64,000 nucleotides of DNA, taken from positions 62,001-126,000 of the forward strand of contig JAHCAG010000006.1 of NCBI GenBank assembly GCA_019635015.1. The letters run 5' to 3'. The notes under the pieces were generated by a model. That model made no database searches and had not been told where the DNA came from. It saw only the letters and a program-made list of their open reading frames with translations. This stretch comes from Burkholderiales bacterium (lineage in GTDB: Bacteria > Pseudomonadota > Gammaproteobacteria > Burkholderiales > SG8-41). The translations under genes and the position numbers were made by a program. The number at the start of each line of letters is the position of its first letter. Within the stretch, counting starts at the first letter, position 1. This document shows, piece after piece, positions 9,171 to 18,176 of this stretch.

Positions 9171-10355
9171 TTACAGCGTCGGCAGGTCGGCGGCGATGCC
9201 CAGCAGCGACTTGCCGGCCATCGTCGTCGCGATGTCCCAGGCCAGCGCGTAATGGCTGTTGGCCGCGTGGATGTCGCGGAAGGAACGCTGGATCGCCTGC
9301 TGGTTGTAGAGGAACTCGCCGCCACCGGCGCCGAACAGCAGATCGACGGCTTCGGTGCACAGGTGCGCGGCATAGGCACCATCGCGGCGCAGCTGGATCT
9401 TCTGTTCACGCGAGGGTACTGCCTTGCCGGCAGCAATCGCCATGGCTTCACGGCAGTTGCCGATGAGGATGCGCTCGGCACCGGCCACGGCCGCCGCGGC
9501 ATGGCCCAGCCGCGCCTGGGTGGTGGCGTAATCGGCGAGCAGCGTGGTTGAATAGGCGGTGATGCGGTGGCGGATATCCTCGCTGAACACCTCCAGCGCG
9601 CCCTGGGCGATGCCCAGCGCCGCGCCGGCAACCACGTACGGAAACATGTCGAACACCGGCAACTGGTACAGTGCCGCAGTTTCGCCGCCCGCGCCGACGC
9701 CGCCCTTCATGCGGTTGACGGACAGTGCGCGGTGGGCCGGAATGAAAATGTCGGCCACCTCGACGTCCTTGCTGCCGGTGCCGCGCAGTCCGGCGACATG
9801 CCAGGTATCGATGATGCTGTAGTCGGCCTTGGGCACCAGGAACACGTAGTACTCGGGCAGCTCGCCCTCGGCGCTGTGGACGATGCCCCCCAGCATGCAC
9901 CAGTCGCAGGCGTCGATGCCGCTGGAGAATTTCCAGTGTCCCGACAAACGGAAACCGTGACCGTCGCGTTCCGCATGTCCCGCAGGGAACATCAGCGCCG
10001 AACCCACCAGCGCGTCGGCCGAAGGACCCCAGATCTCGTCCTGGACGTCGCGCGGCCACAGTGCCAGCATCCAGTGGTGGTTGGCCAGGTTGGCCAGCAC
10101 CCAGGCGGTGGAGCCGCAGCCGCGGCCGATGATCGCGGTCAGTTCGACGATCGCTTCGTAGGACAGCTCGCTGCCGCCGACGCGTTTCGGCTGCAGCATG
10201 CGGAACAGGCCGCTGCCATGCAGGTCGCGCAGCGTGTCATCAGGTATGCGTCGCAGCTCTTCGGTGCGTGATGCGCGTTCCCGCAGCACCGGTACCAGCG
10301 CCTGCGCCCGGGCGACGAGGTCGGCGTATCCAGGCTGCGTCGCGGGTGTGGTCAT
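9171..10355 (-). CDS. Acyl-CoA-dehydrogenase-fold flavin-dependent monooxygenase (oxygenase component)
   Basis: A 394-residue protein of the group D flavin monooxygenases (HsaA, p-hydroxyphenylacetate hydroxylase C2, indole-acetate monooxygenase type). Visible features are an N-terminal helical domain (RIPDDTLRDLHGSGLFRMLQPKRVGG), GRGCGSTAWVLANLANHHWM, HWKFSSGIDACDW in the middle beta domain, and a C-terminal helical domain. It lacks the catalytic Glu context of true acyl-CoA dehydrogenases. The flavin reductase gene follows after three bases. The likely reaction is hydroxylation of an aromatic or heteroaromatic compound with FMNH2 or FADH2; the substrate is unknown. Confidence 0.88.
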   Translation of the reverse strand: MTTPATQPGYADLVARAQALVPVLRERASRTEELRRIPDDTLRDLHGSGLFRMLQPKRVGGSELSYEAIVELTAIIGRGCGSTAWVLANLANHHWMLALWPRDVQDEIWGPSADALVGSALMFPAGHAERDGHGFRLSGHWKFSSGIDACDWCMLGGIVHSAEGELPEYYVFLVPKADYSIIDTWHVAGLRGTGSKDVEVADIFIPAHRALSVNRMKGGVGAGGETAALYQLPVFDMFPYVVAGAALGIAQGALEVFSEDIRHRITAYSTTLLADYATTQARLGHAAAAVAGAERILIGNCREAMAIAAGKAVPSREQKIQLRRDGAYAAHLCTEAVDLLFGAGGGEFLYNQQAIQRSFRDIHAANSHYALAWDIATTMAGKSLLGIAADLPTL

Positions 10356-10371
10356 TGCCTTGCGGCCCCTT

Positions 10372-11370
10372 TCAGGACTCGACGTTGACGATCTGGCCGC
10401 TGGCGGCCGATTTGAAGATCGCTTCCAGCGCCGATATGTTGGCGATCATCTCCGACTGCGGCACCGGGTAGGGGGCGCGGCCTTCGGCGGCGTCGGCGAA
10501 GGCTTCGAGATTGGCCAGCACGTTCGGTGCCGGCGGGTATTCGCGGGTTTCCCGCTCGCGATCACGGACCACCTTGGTGAAGGTCCAGCCGGTCGGCTTC
10601 TCGGGATGGGTCTTGTCGCGTACCTCGACCCAGCCCTTGCTGCCATAAACCGCGAAGCGGCCCTCGAAGGGGGTGGCGAGGATGGCGCTGATCAGCGCAT
10701 GGCCGCCATTCTTGAACGAAGCCAGGATCGCCAGCGTGTCGCCGTTGACCAGCTGGCTGCCCAGCTGCTTGACGCTGGCCAGCACACGCTCGGCCTCGCC
10801 GAAAACGCCCACCGAGAGGTCAAGCAGATGAATTCCTGTCGCCGTCATCGGGCCGGCCGGCGCTTCCTTGCCGGAGAGCCGCCAGTTGTCGGCGGCGAGG
10901 GTCAGGAATTTGTCCTGGCTGAAATTGGCCTCGACCTGCAGCGGCACGCCGATCTCGCCGGATTTCACGACTTTCATCAGGTCGATGATCGGCGGCTCGA
11001 AACGACGCTCGTGGCCGACCGCGAGGGCGACTTTATTGTCATTCACGGCCTTGATCGCGCGCAGCACATCGGCGCGGGTCATCGACAGCGGTTTTTCGCA
11101 GAACACGTGTTTGCCGGCATTGGCCACCGCAATGATCTGCTCGGTGTGCTGGGTATGCGGCGTGCACAGCACGATGCCCTGGATGGCGGGATCCTTCAGC
11201 ACTTCATCAAGGCTGGTGACGACCTTGACGCCGTGCTGTTTCGCAAAATCCGCAATGCCCGCGGCATTGATTTCGACGACGGTGCTGACACTGATTTTTT
11301 TGCTGGTCTTGAGCAGCGGGACAATGATCTTGCCCCACCAGCCCATGCCGACCACGGCGACGTTGAACAA
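10372..11370 (-). CDS. Gfo/Idh/MocA-family oxidoreductase (TTG start)
   Basis: A 332-residue dehydrogenase. The chosen start is TTG at 11370, because AAGGAG lies seven bases before it and the protein then opens directly with the Rossmann strand FNVAVVGMGWWGKIIV. A GTG/ATG-type start upstream would run into the preceding gene. The EKP motif FCEKPLSMTRADVLRAI and the C-terminal domain (GWVEVRDKTHPEKPTGWTF) are intact. It lies 28 bases after the luciferase-like gene and 16 before the monooxygenase, inside one minus-strand operon. It is probably a paralogue of the gene at 7637. Confidence 0.88.
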   Translation of the reverse strand: MFNVAVVGMGWWGKIIVPLLKTSKKISVSTVVEINAAGIADFAKQHGVKVVTSLDEVLKDPAIQGIVLCTPHTQHTEQIIAVANAGKHVFCEKPLSMTRADVLRAIKAVNDNKVALAVGHERRFEPPIIDLMKVVKSGEIGVPLQVEANFSQDKFLTLAADNWRLSGKEAPAGPMTATGIHLLDLSVGVFGEAERVLASVKQLGSQLVNGDTLAILASFKNGGHALISAILATPFEGRFAVYGSKGWVEVRDKTHPEKPTGWTFTKVVRDRERETREYPPAPNVLANLEAFADAAEGRAPYPVPQSEMIANISALEAIFKSAASGQIVNVES

Positions 11371-11398
11371 CGCGTTTCTCCTTGCTGTTGCGGTGTGA

Positions 11399-12505
11399 TC
11401 AGGCGGCCTTGCCGCCCCTGGCGATGGCTGCATTGACTGCCGGCATCACTTTTTCGGCCAGCAGTTCCATCGAGCGTTTGCCGAGTTTCGGGTCCATCCA
11501 GTCGTGGCAGGCATAGACCAAGGTGCCGAAATCACCGACTTTCTCGCGGAAGGCGAGGATCTGGTCAACCACGCTGTTGACCGTACCGGCAAGCACCAGC
11601 TGGTCAGTCACGTATTCCGGGGTGATCGCCGAGTCCGGCATGTTCTGGTCGACCTTGAACAGGTTGCCGCGGTTGCCGAAACCGACCAGCTTGCGCACCA
11701 GCTGCTTGAAATAGAAATGATAGGGGCCTTCGGCCGATTTGCCGTAACGCTGCGCGGTGGCTTCGTCGTCGGCGACGAAAATGCTTTTTGCAATGCGCCA
11801 GTCGGCGGGATCGGCAAGCTGTCCAATGTTCTTCTTGCCTTCGGCGTAATTGGGCCAGTGCGTCTTCACCCATTCCGGCATCAGGAAGTTGGCCGAGATC
11901 GGCAGCCAGCCGCGTTCGGCCATTGCAGTGACGCCCTTGGAGTAGGGGGCCACCACGGTGCCGACGATCGGCGGATGCGGTTTCTGGAAGGGCTTGAGGA
12001 TGATGCCCTGGCCGATCTCGGGAATCATCGTCTTCTCGGTGCTGATTTTCCAGAACTTGCCTTCAAGATTGTAGGGCGGCTCGGACTCCCAGATCTTCAG
12101 CACCATGTTGATGCCCTCGACGAACATCGCATTGCGGTCGTTGCCAAGGTTGCCGAAGACCTCGGCATCCGACATCAGGCCTCCGGGGCTGATGCCCATC
12201 ATGAAGCGGCCCTCGAGCATGTTGTCGAGCATCGCCACCTGCGCGGCAATGGCTGCCGGATGCGAGTTCGGAATGTTGATCGTGCCGGTGCCGAGCTTGA
12301 TGCGTTTGGTCTCCGAAATCAGCGAGGCGAGGAAGGTCATGCAGTGCGTGACGGTTTCCGCGGCATCGGTGACGTGTTCGCCGACATAGGCTTCTTCAAA
12401 GCCCAGCCGATCGGCCAGAATGATGGCTTCGCGGTCTTCGCGCAGCGATTGCGGATAGCTCTTCCCGGGAGGGTGGAGCGGCATCATGAAGGTGGCGAGT
12501 TTCAT
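11399..12505 (-). CDS. Luciferase-like (LLM) flavin-dependent monooxygenase
   Basis: A 368-residue TIM-barrel enzyme of the bacterial luciferase-like superfamily. Signatures are MKLATFMMPLHPPG, DRLGFEEAYVGEHV, TKRIKLGTGTINIPNSHPA, LDNMLEGRFMMGISPGG and a C-terminal VDQILAFREKVGDFGTLVY. Members use reduced flavin or F420 to oxygenate or oxidise diverse organics; the flavin reductase at 8652 could serve this one too. It is followed by three dehydrogenase or monooxygenase genes on the same strand, which argues for a shared catabolic pathway. Confidence 0.88.
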   Translation of the reverse strand: MKLATFMMPLHPPGKSYPQSLREDREAIILADRLGFEEAYVGEHVTDAAETVTHCMTFLASLISETKRIKLGTGTINIPNSHPAAIAAQVAMLDNMLEGRFMMGISPGGLMSDAEVFGNLGNDRNAMFVEGINMVLKIWESEPPYNLEGKFWKISTEKTMIPEIGQGIILKPFQKPHPPIVGTVVAPYSKGVTAMAERGWLPISANFLMPEWVKTHWPNYAEGKKNIGQLADPADWRIAKSIFVADDEATAQRYGKSAEGPYHFYFKQLVRKLVGFGNRGNLFKVDQNMPDSAITPEYVTDQLVLAGTVNSVVDQILAFREKVGDFGTLVYACHDWMDPKLGKRSMELLAEKVMPAVNAAIARGGKAA

Positions 12506-12542
12506 CCTGGCTTTCCTGGCTGGTGGATATGTCAGTGAACTT

Positions 12543-12562
12543 CGGAATGAATCATCATTCCG
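12543..12562 (-). terminator. Hairpin overlapping the end of the Bug receptor gene
   Basis: An 8-bp perfect stem (CGGAATGA / TCATTCCG, loop ATCA) overlaps the receptor stop codon. No T-run follows on the minus strand, so termination is possible but unproven. Confidence 0.35.
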
Positions 12563-13538
12563 TCTGGATCTTGTTGTCGCGGATGGCCTTGCCGAAACGA
12601 TCCGTTTCGCTTTTCACGAAGGCGCGGAAATCGGCAGGACTCTTGCTGGTGACCACCGCCACGCCGCTGTCGCCGAGCCTCTTGACGACTGTCGGATCCT
12701 TCATCGCAGCCTGGCCGACCTTGTAGAGCGTGCTGACAACATTGGCGGGGGTGTCTTTGGGCACGAACAGGCCCTGCCAGGAGCCGACGACCATGTCAAA
12801 ACCCTGTTCGCGCATCGTCGGCGCCTCGGGCATCGCGGCGCTGCGCTCCGGTGCGATGATGCCCAGCATGCGCAGGCGTCCCTGCTTGGCAAAGGTCACC
12901 GTGGAACTGAAGGTCGCCATCAGCCACTGCACTTCGTTGCCGAGCACGCCGATGGTGGCCGGGCCGGCGCCGCCCTTGTACGGGATCATCGTCGCAGTGG
13001 TGCCGGACATGTTGAGGAACATCAGCGCCTCCAGCGTGTTGGCGCTGCTGGGCGCCGCGGCGCCATAGTTCAGCTTGCCGGGATTGGCCTTCATGTGGGC
13101 CACCAGTTCCTTGACGGTTTTTGCCGGCACCGAAGGATGCGAAACGAGGCTGCCCGGCACATCGACGACCTGGGTGATCGGAATCAGGTCGACCAGCGGC
13201 TTGTACTGGAACTTGGTGTAGTAAACCGGGTTGATGGCCATGGTGCCGACGTTGCCGAGCAGGATGTTGTATCCGTCAGGCGTCGCGCGCGCGGCAGTCT
13301 CGACGCCGATGTTGCCGGAAGCACCCGGACGGTTGTCGACAACAACAGTCTGTTTCATCAGGTCCGCCATCGCCGGCTGGATGATGCGGCCGACCAGGTC
13401 GGATGCTCCACCGGGAGCGAAAGGCACGATCATGCGGATCGGCCTGTTGGGGTAGCCTTCCGCGCTGAATGCGGGAGCGCACACCACGGTCGACAATGCA
13501 GTGGCCAAGGCAAGGCGTTTCAGATTGCATGTCCTCAT
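12555..13538 (-). CDS. Bug-family tripartite tricarboxylate transporter substrate-binding protein
   Basis: A 327-residue periplasmic receptor with signal peptide LALATALSTVVCAPAFSAEG. Core motifs are YPNRPIRMIVPFAPGGASD, VVVDNRPGASGNIGVE, PDGYNILLGN and NYGAAAPSSANTLEALMF. A strong AAAGGAGAG site precedes ATG 13538. It heads the LLM/Gfo/monooxygenase run (49 bases before the LLM gene), so it may capture the substrate that these enzymes process. No TctA/TctB is present. Confidence 0.93.
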   Translation of the reverse strand: MRTCNLKRLALATALSTVVCAPAFSAEGYPNRPIRMIVPFAPGGASDLVGRIIQPAMADLMKQTVVVDNRPGASGNIGVETAARATPDGYNILLGNVGTMAINPVYYTKFQYKPLVDLIPITQVVDVPGSLVSHPSVPAKTVKELVAHMKANPGKLNYGAAAPSSANTLEALMFLNMSGTTATMIPYKGGAGPATIGVLGNEVQWLMATFSSTVTFAKQGRLRMLGIIAPERSAAMPEAPTMREQGFDMVVGSWQGLFVPKDTPANVVSTLYKVGQAAMKDPTVVKRLGDSGVAVVTSKSPADFRAFVKSETDRFGKAIRDNKIQTE

Positions 13539-13572
13539 TTTTCTCTCCTTTGGTGTTAACTATATGTTTTTA

Positions 13573-14682
13573 TTAAACTTTTTCGTCGCCCGGTGCGATG
13601 GGCAGGGATACCGGTCGTTTCAATTTCGCTGACAGGTCAATCGCCTTGGTCAGCATCAGCCGGTTATGGCCTTCAGCTGCAGTGGCATGCTGCGTCGGGA
13701 CGCCCAGTGATACCCGATTCAACCACGAATTGGTTTCCTCGCGCATCGGTCCGCGCAGTTCGCCCAGCGCCATGTCGCCCACCGGGTAGCTGGTGAGGAA
13801 GTCGACGTGGCGGCGCTTGTCCGGCGCATAACCTTCACTCTGGATCAGGTTGGTGGCGAGCACGATGTCGCGGTGGGTGTCATCGATGGTCAGCACGCCT
13901 TCAGTGCCCACCGCGCCGACTTCGAGGCTGTAGACCGCACCCGGCCAGACCTCGGGCAGCGCCCAGGAAATCACGCCGTGGTAAATCGCGCCGTCATCGA
14001 AGCTGATGGTGTAGCCGGTGCCGTCGACACCCTGCCAGCTGGGGCCCAGCGCCTTGTTGACCGAGCGCGCGTAGACCTCGACCGGCTTCTTGGCTTCCAT
14101 CAGCCACATCACGACGTCGAGCGCGTGGGTGCCGGAAATCACCATCGGTGTCACTTCGGCACGGTTGTCGCTGCGCTTGTAGTTGTCGATCGCGACCAGG
14201 CGGTTCATGAAAGCGCGCGAGGTCACCATCGTGACTTCACCCAGCGAACCGGTGCGCACCTTTTCCTTGGCCACCAGCCAGCGCCGGCGGAAACGCTGGG
14301 TGTAACCGATCACGGCATCGACGCCGTGTTTTTCGATGGCCGCCAGGGTCTGCGCCGATTCGCCGAGGTCGGTGGCCAGGGGTTTCTCGATCAGCATCGG
14401 CAGCTTGCGTTCGGCCGCCATCAACACCGGATCGACGTGCAGGTGCTCGTCGGTGCACACCGCCACCGCATTGACTTCGGGGCGGGCGAGCAGCTCGCGG
14501 AAGTCCGTGGTGACGAAGTCGCCGCCGCATTTCTCGCGCACGATCTCGCCGCGCTCCGGATTGATTTCGGCAATGCCGATCCAGCCCACCTCGGGATGGC
14601 GGGCGGCGAGTTCGGCACGGATCAGGCCAACGCGGCCGGCGCCGATGATGGCGAGACCGATTTTCTTGGGATTTTTCTTCAT
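13573..14682 (-). CDS. Gfo/Idh/MocA-family oxidoreductase (inositol 2-dehydrogenase-like)
   Basis: A 369-residue dehydrogenase with Rossmann start IGLAIIGAGRVGLIRAEL, motif LIEKPLATDLGES and a second-domain GTHALDVVMWLMEAKKPVE. The last matches the GIHDIDLARWL-type helix of myo-inositol/scyllo-inositol dehydrogenases, so a polyol or sugar substrate is plausible. It is more distant from the 7637/10372 pair. It ends 34 bases upstream of the Bug receptor start, separated by an AT-rich patch, and its own start is followed upstream by an inverted-repeat element. Confidence 0.88.
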   Translation of the reverse strand: MKKNPKKIGLAIIGAGRVGLIRAELAARHPEVGWIGIAEINPERGEIVREKCGGDFVTTDFRELLARPEVNAVAVCTDEHLHVDPVLMAAERKLPMLIEKPLATDLGESAQTLAAIEKHGVDAVIGYTQRFRRRWLVAKEKVRTGSLGEVTMVTSRAFMNRLVAIDNYKRSDNRAEVTPMVISGTHALDVVMWLMEAKKPVEVYARSVNKALGPSWQGVDGTGYTISFDDGAIYHGVISWALPEVWPGAVYSLEVGAVGTEGVLTIDDTHRDIVLATNLIQSEGYAPDKRRHVDFLTSYPVGDMALGELRGPMREETNSWLNRVSLGVPTQHATAAEGHNRLMLTKAIDLSAKLKRPVSLPIAPGDEKV

Positions 14683-14714
14683 GGTGTGTTCCAGAACAAA
14701 GTCAAAGTCAAAAA

Positions 14715-14834
14715 CTTAGCCACAGAGGGCACAGAGCTCACAGGGAAAAACCAATCCGGCTGGCATTTGCAATCAGGCATTATGGTTTGTTGTTTTGAAC
14801 TTCTCTGTGTTCTCTGTGAACTCTGTGGCTAAAG
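14715..14834. repeat. CACAGAG-type inverted-repeat element
   Basis: The left arm (from 14715) reads TTAGCCACAGAG, GGCACAGAG, CTCACAGGG. The right arm (14801-14834) is its imperfect inverse, ending CTCTGTGGCTAAAG. The arms are built of ~9-base units around CACAGAG and enclose ~50 bases. This looks like the small intergenic repeats common in proteobacteria (REP/MITE-like). It sits alone between two Gfo/Idh genes and contains no coding capacity. Confidence 0.75.
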
Positions 14835-14841
14835 GGTTTTT

Positions 14842-15912
14842 TCAGCGTCCCGCTGCCGCAGCCAAAGGGCGCGATTCCGGCAGCGGCAGCATCACAGGTT
14901 CGTTGCGTTCGGCCGACAGGTCGGCGGCAATGTAGACCTCCATCACCTGGCGTGCTTCCTCGGCGGTGACCAGCACCGGGCGGTCGCAGCAGACGGCCTC
15001 GATGAAATGCACGGTTTCGGCGTGCATCGGGCCGGCGAAGGCGTGGTCAACGCGTTCGCCGGGCATCGAGGACATCGGCAACTGCATGCCGCTTTTCATG
15101 GTGTTGAGTATCACGTCGCGATGGGTGTCATCGCAGATCACCGCGCCATCGGTGCCGATCATCTCGATCCAGGTCGAGCAGGCGTTGGGGTAACCCGGCG
15201 GCAGGCTCCAGCCGGCGCCGATGACGAAGGACATGCCGCTGTCCATGGTCACCGTGATCCACTGCGTGTCCGGCACCTCGGCGCCGCTGTTGGCCTTCAT
15301 CGCGCCGAAGTTCAGCTGCGAATAGACGCGGATCGGCTTGGCGGGGGCGAGGCACCAGAGGATGAAGTCAAGGTCATGCGTTGCCTCCATCGCCGCCGGC
15401 GAGAGTTTGCTGCGGCCGGTGATCTTGGCGCCAAGGCTGCGCTGGATGTGGCGCGAGACGAGGGCGCTGACCGGTTTGCCGATCAGGCCGGTGTCGATGC
15501 ATTTCTTGACGTAGGCGTATTTCGGGTTGTAGCGCTGCGAATATCCGATCGTGAACTTGACGCCCTTGCGGCGGGCAATCGCGATCAGTTCATCGGCTTC
15601 ATGCAGCTCCACGGCGATCGGTTTTTCCATGAACACGTGCAGGCCGCGCTCAAGGCAGTCTCGCGCCATCGGGAAATGCAGTTTTTCCGGCGTAGCCGAA
15701 ATCATCACCGCATCGAGGTCCTTGACCTCGAGCAGCTTGTGGTAGTCATCGGTGGCGGTCCTGGCATTGCAGGACTTGGCCACTTCGGCGAGGCGCTCGG
15801 GACGGGTTTCGACGATATGGAGATCCTTCACCGCCGGATTGATGGCACAGGTGTCGGCGCGGATGCCGCCGCACCAGCCGGTGCCGATGATGCCCATGTT
15901 GATCTGCTTCAC
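14842..15912 (-). CDS. Gfo/Idh/MocA-family oxidoreductase (GTG start)
   Basis: A 356-residue dehydrogenase. GTG 15912 is chosen because GAGGGAG precedes it by about nine bases and the protein begins KQINMGIIGTGWCGGIRAD. The upstream ATG at 16053 would add 47 residues with no match. Motifs are FMEKPIAVELHEADELI and EATHDLDFILWCLAPAKPI. It shares the His-Asp-Leu-Asp arrangement of inositol-type dehydrogenases with the 13573 gene. It is divergent from the LysR gene at 16212, its most likely regulator. Confidence 0.88.
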   Translation of the reverse strand: MKQINMGIIGTGWCGGIRADTCAINPAVKDLHIVETRPERLAEVAKSCNARTATDDYHKLLEVKDLDAVMISATPEKLHFPMARDCLERGLHVFMEKPIAVELHEADELIAIARRKGVKFTIGYSQRYNPKYAYVKKCIDTGLIGKPVSALVSRHIQRSLGAKITGRSKLSPAAMEATHDLDFILWCLAPAKPIRVYSQLNFGAMKANSGAEVPDTQWITVTMDSGMSFVIGAGWSLPPGYPNACSTWIEMIGTDGAVICDDTHRDVILNTMKSGMQLPMSSMPGERVDHAFAGPMHAETVHFIEAVCCDRPVLVTAEEARQVMEVYIAADLSAERNEPVMLPLPESRPLAAAAGR

Positions 15913-16211
15913 TGCGGTTTTCTCCCTCGGGATGAGCCTGTCCGCAATCATTGCGGAATGCGGGCGTGATGCGGCTGTTTGTTGAACCGGTTGCCATGTT
16001 AGCCACGGACGGCGGCAGGGACAAATACCGAATAGGTCCCCGTGACATAACAATCCGGCATGGCTAAACTACAGCAATGGCATGCCCCGGGCATGGCGCA
16101 TCGCAACATTGCATCGTTGGGAAAAGCTGCCCATGCGGCGCTTTTCTCCGGAAAACCCGGTGGCCATAAAACATGCCGCTTTGTTATCTCAGGACGGAAT
16201 AACCCCAAAAC
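15913..16211. other. Divergent intergenic region between dehydrogenase and LysR gene
   Basis: About 300 bases hold no convincing gene. ATAACAA (near 16045) and TTGTTAT (near 16183) form a spaced inverted pair, and AT-rich stretches lie just before the LysR start. A LysR-type operator is expected here, but I could not fix a single T-N11-A site with confidence. Confidence 0.4.
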
Positions 16212-17183
16212 ATGGACCTGCGCGGCATCCGCTATTTTGTCCAGATCGCCGAACTCGGCAGCATCACCCGCGCCGCCCAGCACCTGCGCATCGCCCAGCC
16301 GGCGCTGTCGCGGCATATCCATGCCCTGGAGGACGAACTGGGCGTGCCGCTGCTGGTCAGGTTGCCACGCGGCGTGCGCCTGACTACTGCGGGACGGCAG
16401 TTCCTGGAGCACTGTCAGCGCATCCTGCGCGAATTGGGCCGCGCCCAGGATGGCCTGCGCAGCGGCGGCGCAGCGGCCCAGGGACAGGTGATTCTCGGCG
16501 TGTCGCCGACCACCGGCCCCTTGCTGCTGCCGGGAGTCGTCGAACGCATGCGCCGGCAGTGCCCGCAAATCAGCCTGAAGGTGGTCGACGGCTTCAGCAA
16601 CCAGCTCTACGACTGGCTGCAGGCCGGGCGCGCCGACATTGCCGTGCTGACCAATCCCGTGAATTCACGCTCGGTGAAGGTTACGCCGCTGATCTCCGAG
16701 CCCATCGTGGTATTCGCGAAGGCGCAGGCGCGCGCGGCAAAACGCTTTTTCACGGTTGCAGAGCTGGCACGCACGCCGGTGATCAGCACCGAGGCAATAC
16801 GCATCATCGCCGACGAACAGTTGCAGCGCCACCGTTCCCGGGTCAGCGTGGAGGCGGAAATCGACGCGGTCGAGGCCATCCGCCGCATCGTGCTCCGCGG
16901 CATCAGCATCGCACTGATGCCGGTGTCGACATTTCACGACGACGTGACCGCCGGGAACATCACGGCCGCGCCGGTTGCCGACGCAAACATCCATCGTATA
17001 CTCACGCTCGGCCAGCAGGCGGAGCGCCGGCCTTCCGCGGCCATCGACGAAGTGGTGCAGATCATGGCCGCCGAAGTGCGTGCACTGGCGGAAGACGGCG
17101 TGTTCAGCCTCCCGGGCAATACGGTGAAAAAACCGGCACCGCGGACGACGCCGCAGAAGAAAACACGCAAACAGGAGCAGTAA
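16212..17183 (+). CDS. LysR-family transcriptional regulator
   Basis: A 323-residue regulator. The N-terminal winged helix-turn-helix spans residues 1-60 (MDLRGIRYFVQIAELGSIT, AAQHLRIAQPALSRHIHALE, LLVRLPRGVRLTTAG). The effector domain begins with VILGVSPTTGPLLLPGVVERM and is like that of CbbR/CatM-type activators of catabolic genes. The tail is Lys/Arg/Pro-rich. Its stop overlaps the ATG of the downstream amidohydrolase by one base (TAATG), so the two are cotranslated, and it is divergent from a dehydrogenase. It probably senses an intermediate of this region's pathway. Confidence 0.92.
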   Translation: MDLRGIRYFVQIAELGSITRAAQHLRIAQPALSRHIHALEDELGVPLLVRLPRGVRLTTAGRQFLEHCQRILRELGRAQDGLRSGGAAAQGQVILGVSPTTGPLLLPGVVERMRRQCPQISLKVVDGFSNQLYDWLQAGRADIAVLTNPVNSRSVKVTPLISEPIVVFAKAQARAAKRFFTVAELARTPVISTEAIRIIADEQLQRHRSRVSVEAEIDAVEAIRRIVLRGISIALMPVSTFHDDVTAGNITAAPVADANIHRILTLGQQAERRPSAAIDEVVQIMAAEVRALAEDGVFSLPGNTVKKPAPRTTPQKKTRKQEQ

Positions 17184-18172
17184 TGAAACGCATCGATGTG
17201 CACAACCACGTGATTCCGGAAACCATCGTCAGGGCGATGCAAGCGAATCCCGTCTACAACACGAAAATCGAGGGGGAAGGCCACAACCGGGTGTTCATCC
17301 GCGGCAAGGTGCGTTTTCCGTTCGAGCCGGAGTTCTACGATGCCGACGCCAAGCTCGAATCAATGGATCGCAAGAAGATCGACATCGCCTTCATCTCGCC
17401 GGGGCCGCAGACTTTTTTCTACAACCTGAAGGATGAACTGGCGATAGAGACCGCGCGCATCGTCAATGACGGCGTTGCCCAGATGGTTGCGGCGAAACCC
17501 GGCCGCCTGCGCGGCATGGCGACGCTGCCGATGCAGCATCCGGAGGCGGCCATCGCCGAACTGGAACGCGTGGTGAAGGAATACGGCTTCAGGGGCGTCG
17601 AGCTCGGCACGGCCATTGGCGAGGAGGAACTGGCCGATCCGAAATTCCGCCCGGTGCTCAAACGCATCGAGGAACTCAAGGTGGTGGTCTTCGCCCACCC
17701 GAACACCCAGGGCGCGGCGGGGCGCCTTGACTGCTATTACCTGATGAACCTGATCGGCAATCCGCTGGACACCACGATCATGGTCGGCAAGCTGATGTTC
17801 AGCGGCGCGCTGGACGAGCTGAAGGACCTGAAGATCCTGCTGGCCCACGGCGGCGGTTTCCTGCCGTACCAGATCGGACGCTTCGTGCATGGCCACAAGG
17901 TGCGCCCGGACACGGCCGAATTCACCCGATCCGATCCGATGGCGATGCTGAAACGCTTCTGGTTCGATGCGCTGACCCACAGCCCGCAGTCGATCCGCCA
18001 CCTGATCGACGTCATCGGTTCGGAAAAAATCGTGCTCGGCACCGACGCGCCCTTCGACATGGGCGAGATGGCGCCGGTGGACCGCGTCGAAATGACGCCG
18101 GGCCTGACGCAGAAGGAGCGCGAGGACATTTTCTGCAACGCCGCCACCGCGCTGTTTGACGGCAAGATCTGA
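17183..18172 (+). CDS. ACMSD-type amidohydrolase (amidohydrolase 2 family)
   Basis: A 329-residue metal-dependent hydrolase or decarboxylase. It has the opening HxH motif (RIDVHNHVIP), then VVFAHPN (metal His), LAHGGGFLPYQIGR and the Asp in LGTDAPFDMG. This is the fold of aminocarboxymuconate-semialdehyde decarboxylase, gamma-resorcylate decarboxylase and 4-oxalomesaconate hydratase, all acting in aromatic catabolism. Overlap with LysR (TAATG) suggests direct regulation. A decarboxylase or hydratase role is inferred from family. It could also be a lactonase-type member. Confidence 0.88.
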   Translation: MKRIDVHNHVIPETIVRAMQANPVYNTKIEGEGHNRVFIRGKVRFPFEPEFYDADAKLESMDRKKIDIAFISPGPQTFFYNLKDELAIETARIVNDGVAQMVAAKPGRLRGMATLPMQHPEAAIAELERVVKEYGFRGVELGTAIGEEELADPKFRPVLKRIEELKVVVFAHPNTQGAAGRLDCYYLMNLIGNPLDTTIMVGKLMFSGALDELKDLKILLAHGGGFLPYQIGRFVHGHKVRPDTAEFTRSDPMAMLKRFWFDALTHSPQSIRHLIDVIGSEKIVLGTDAPFDMGEMAPVDRVEMTPGLTQKEREDIFCNAATALFDGKI

Positions 18173-18176
18173 AACT

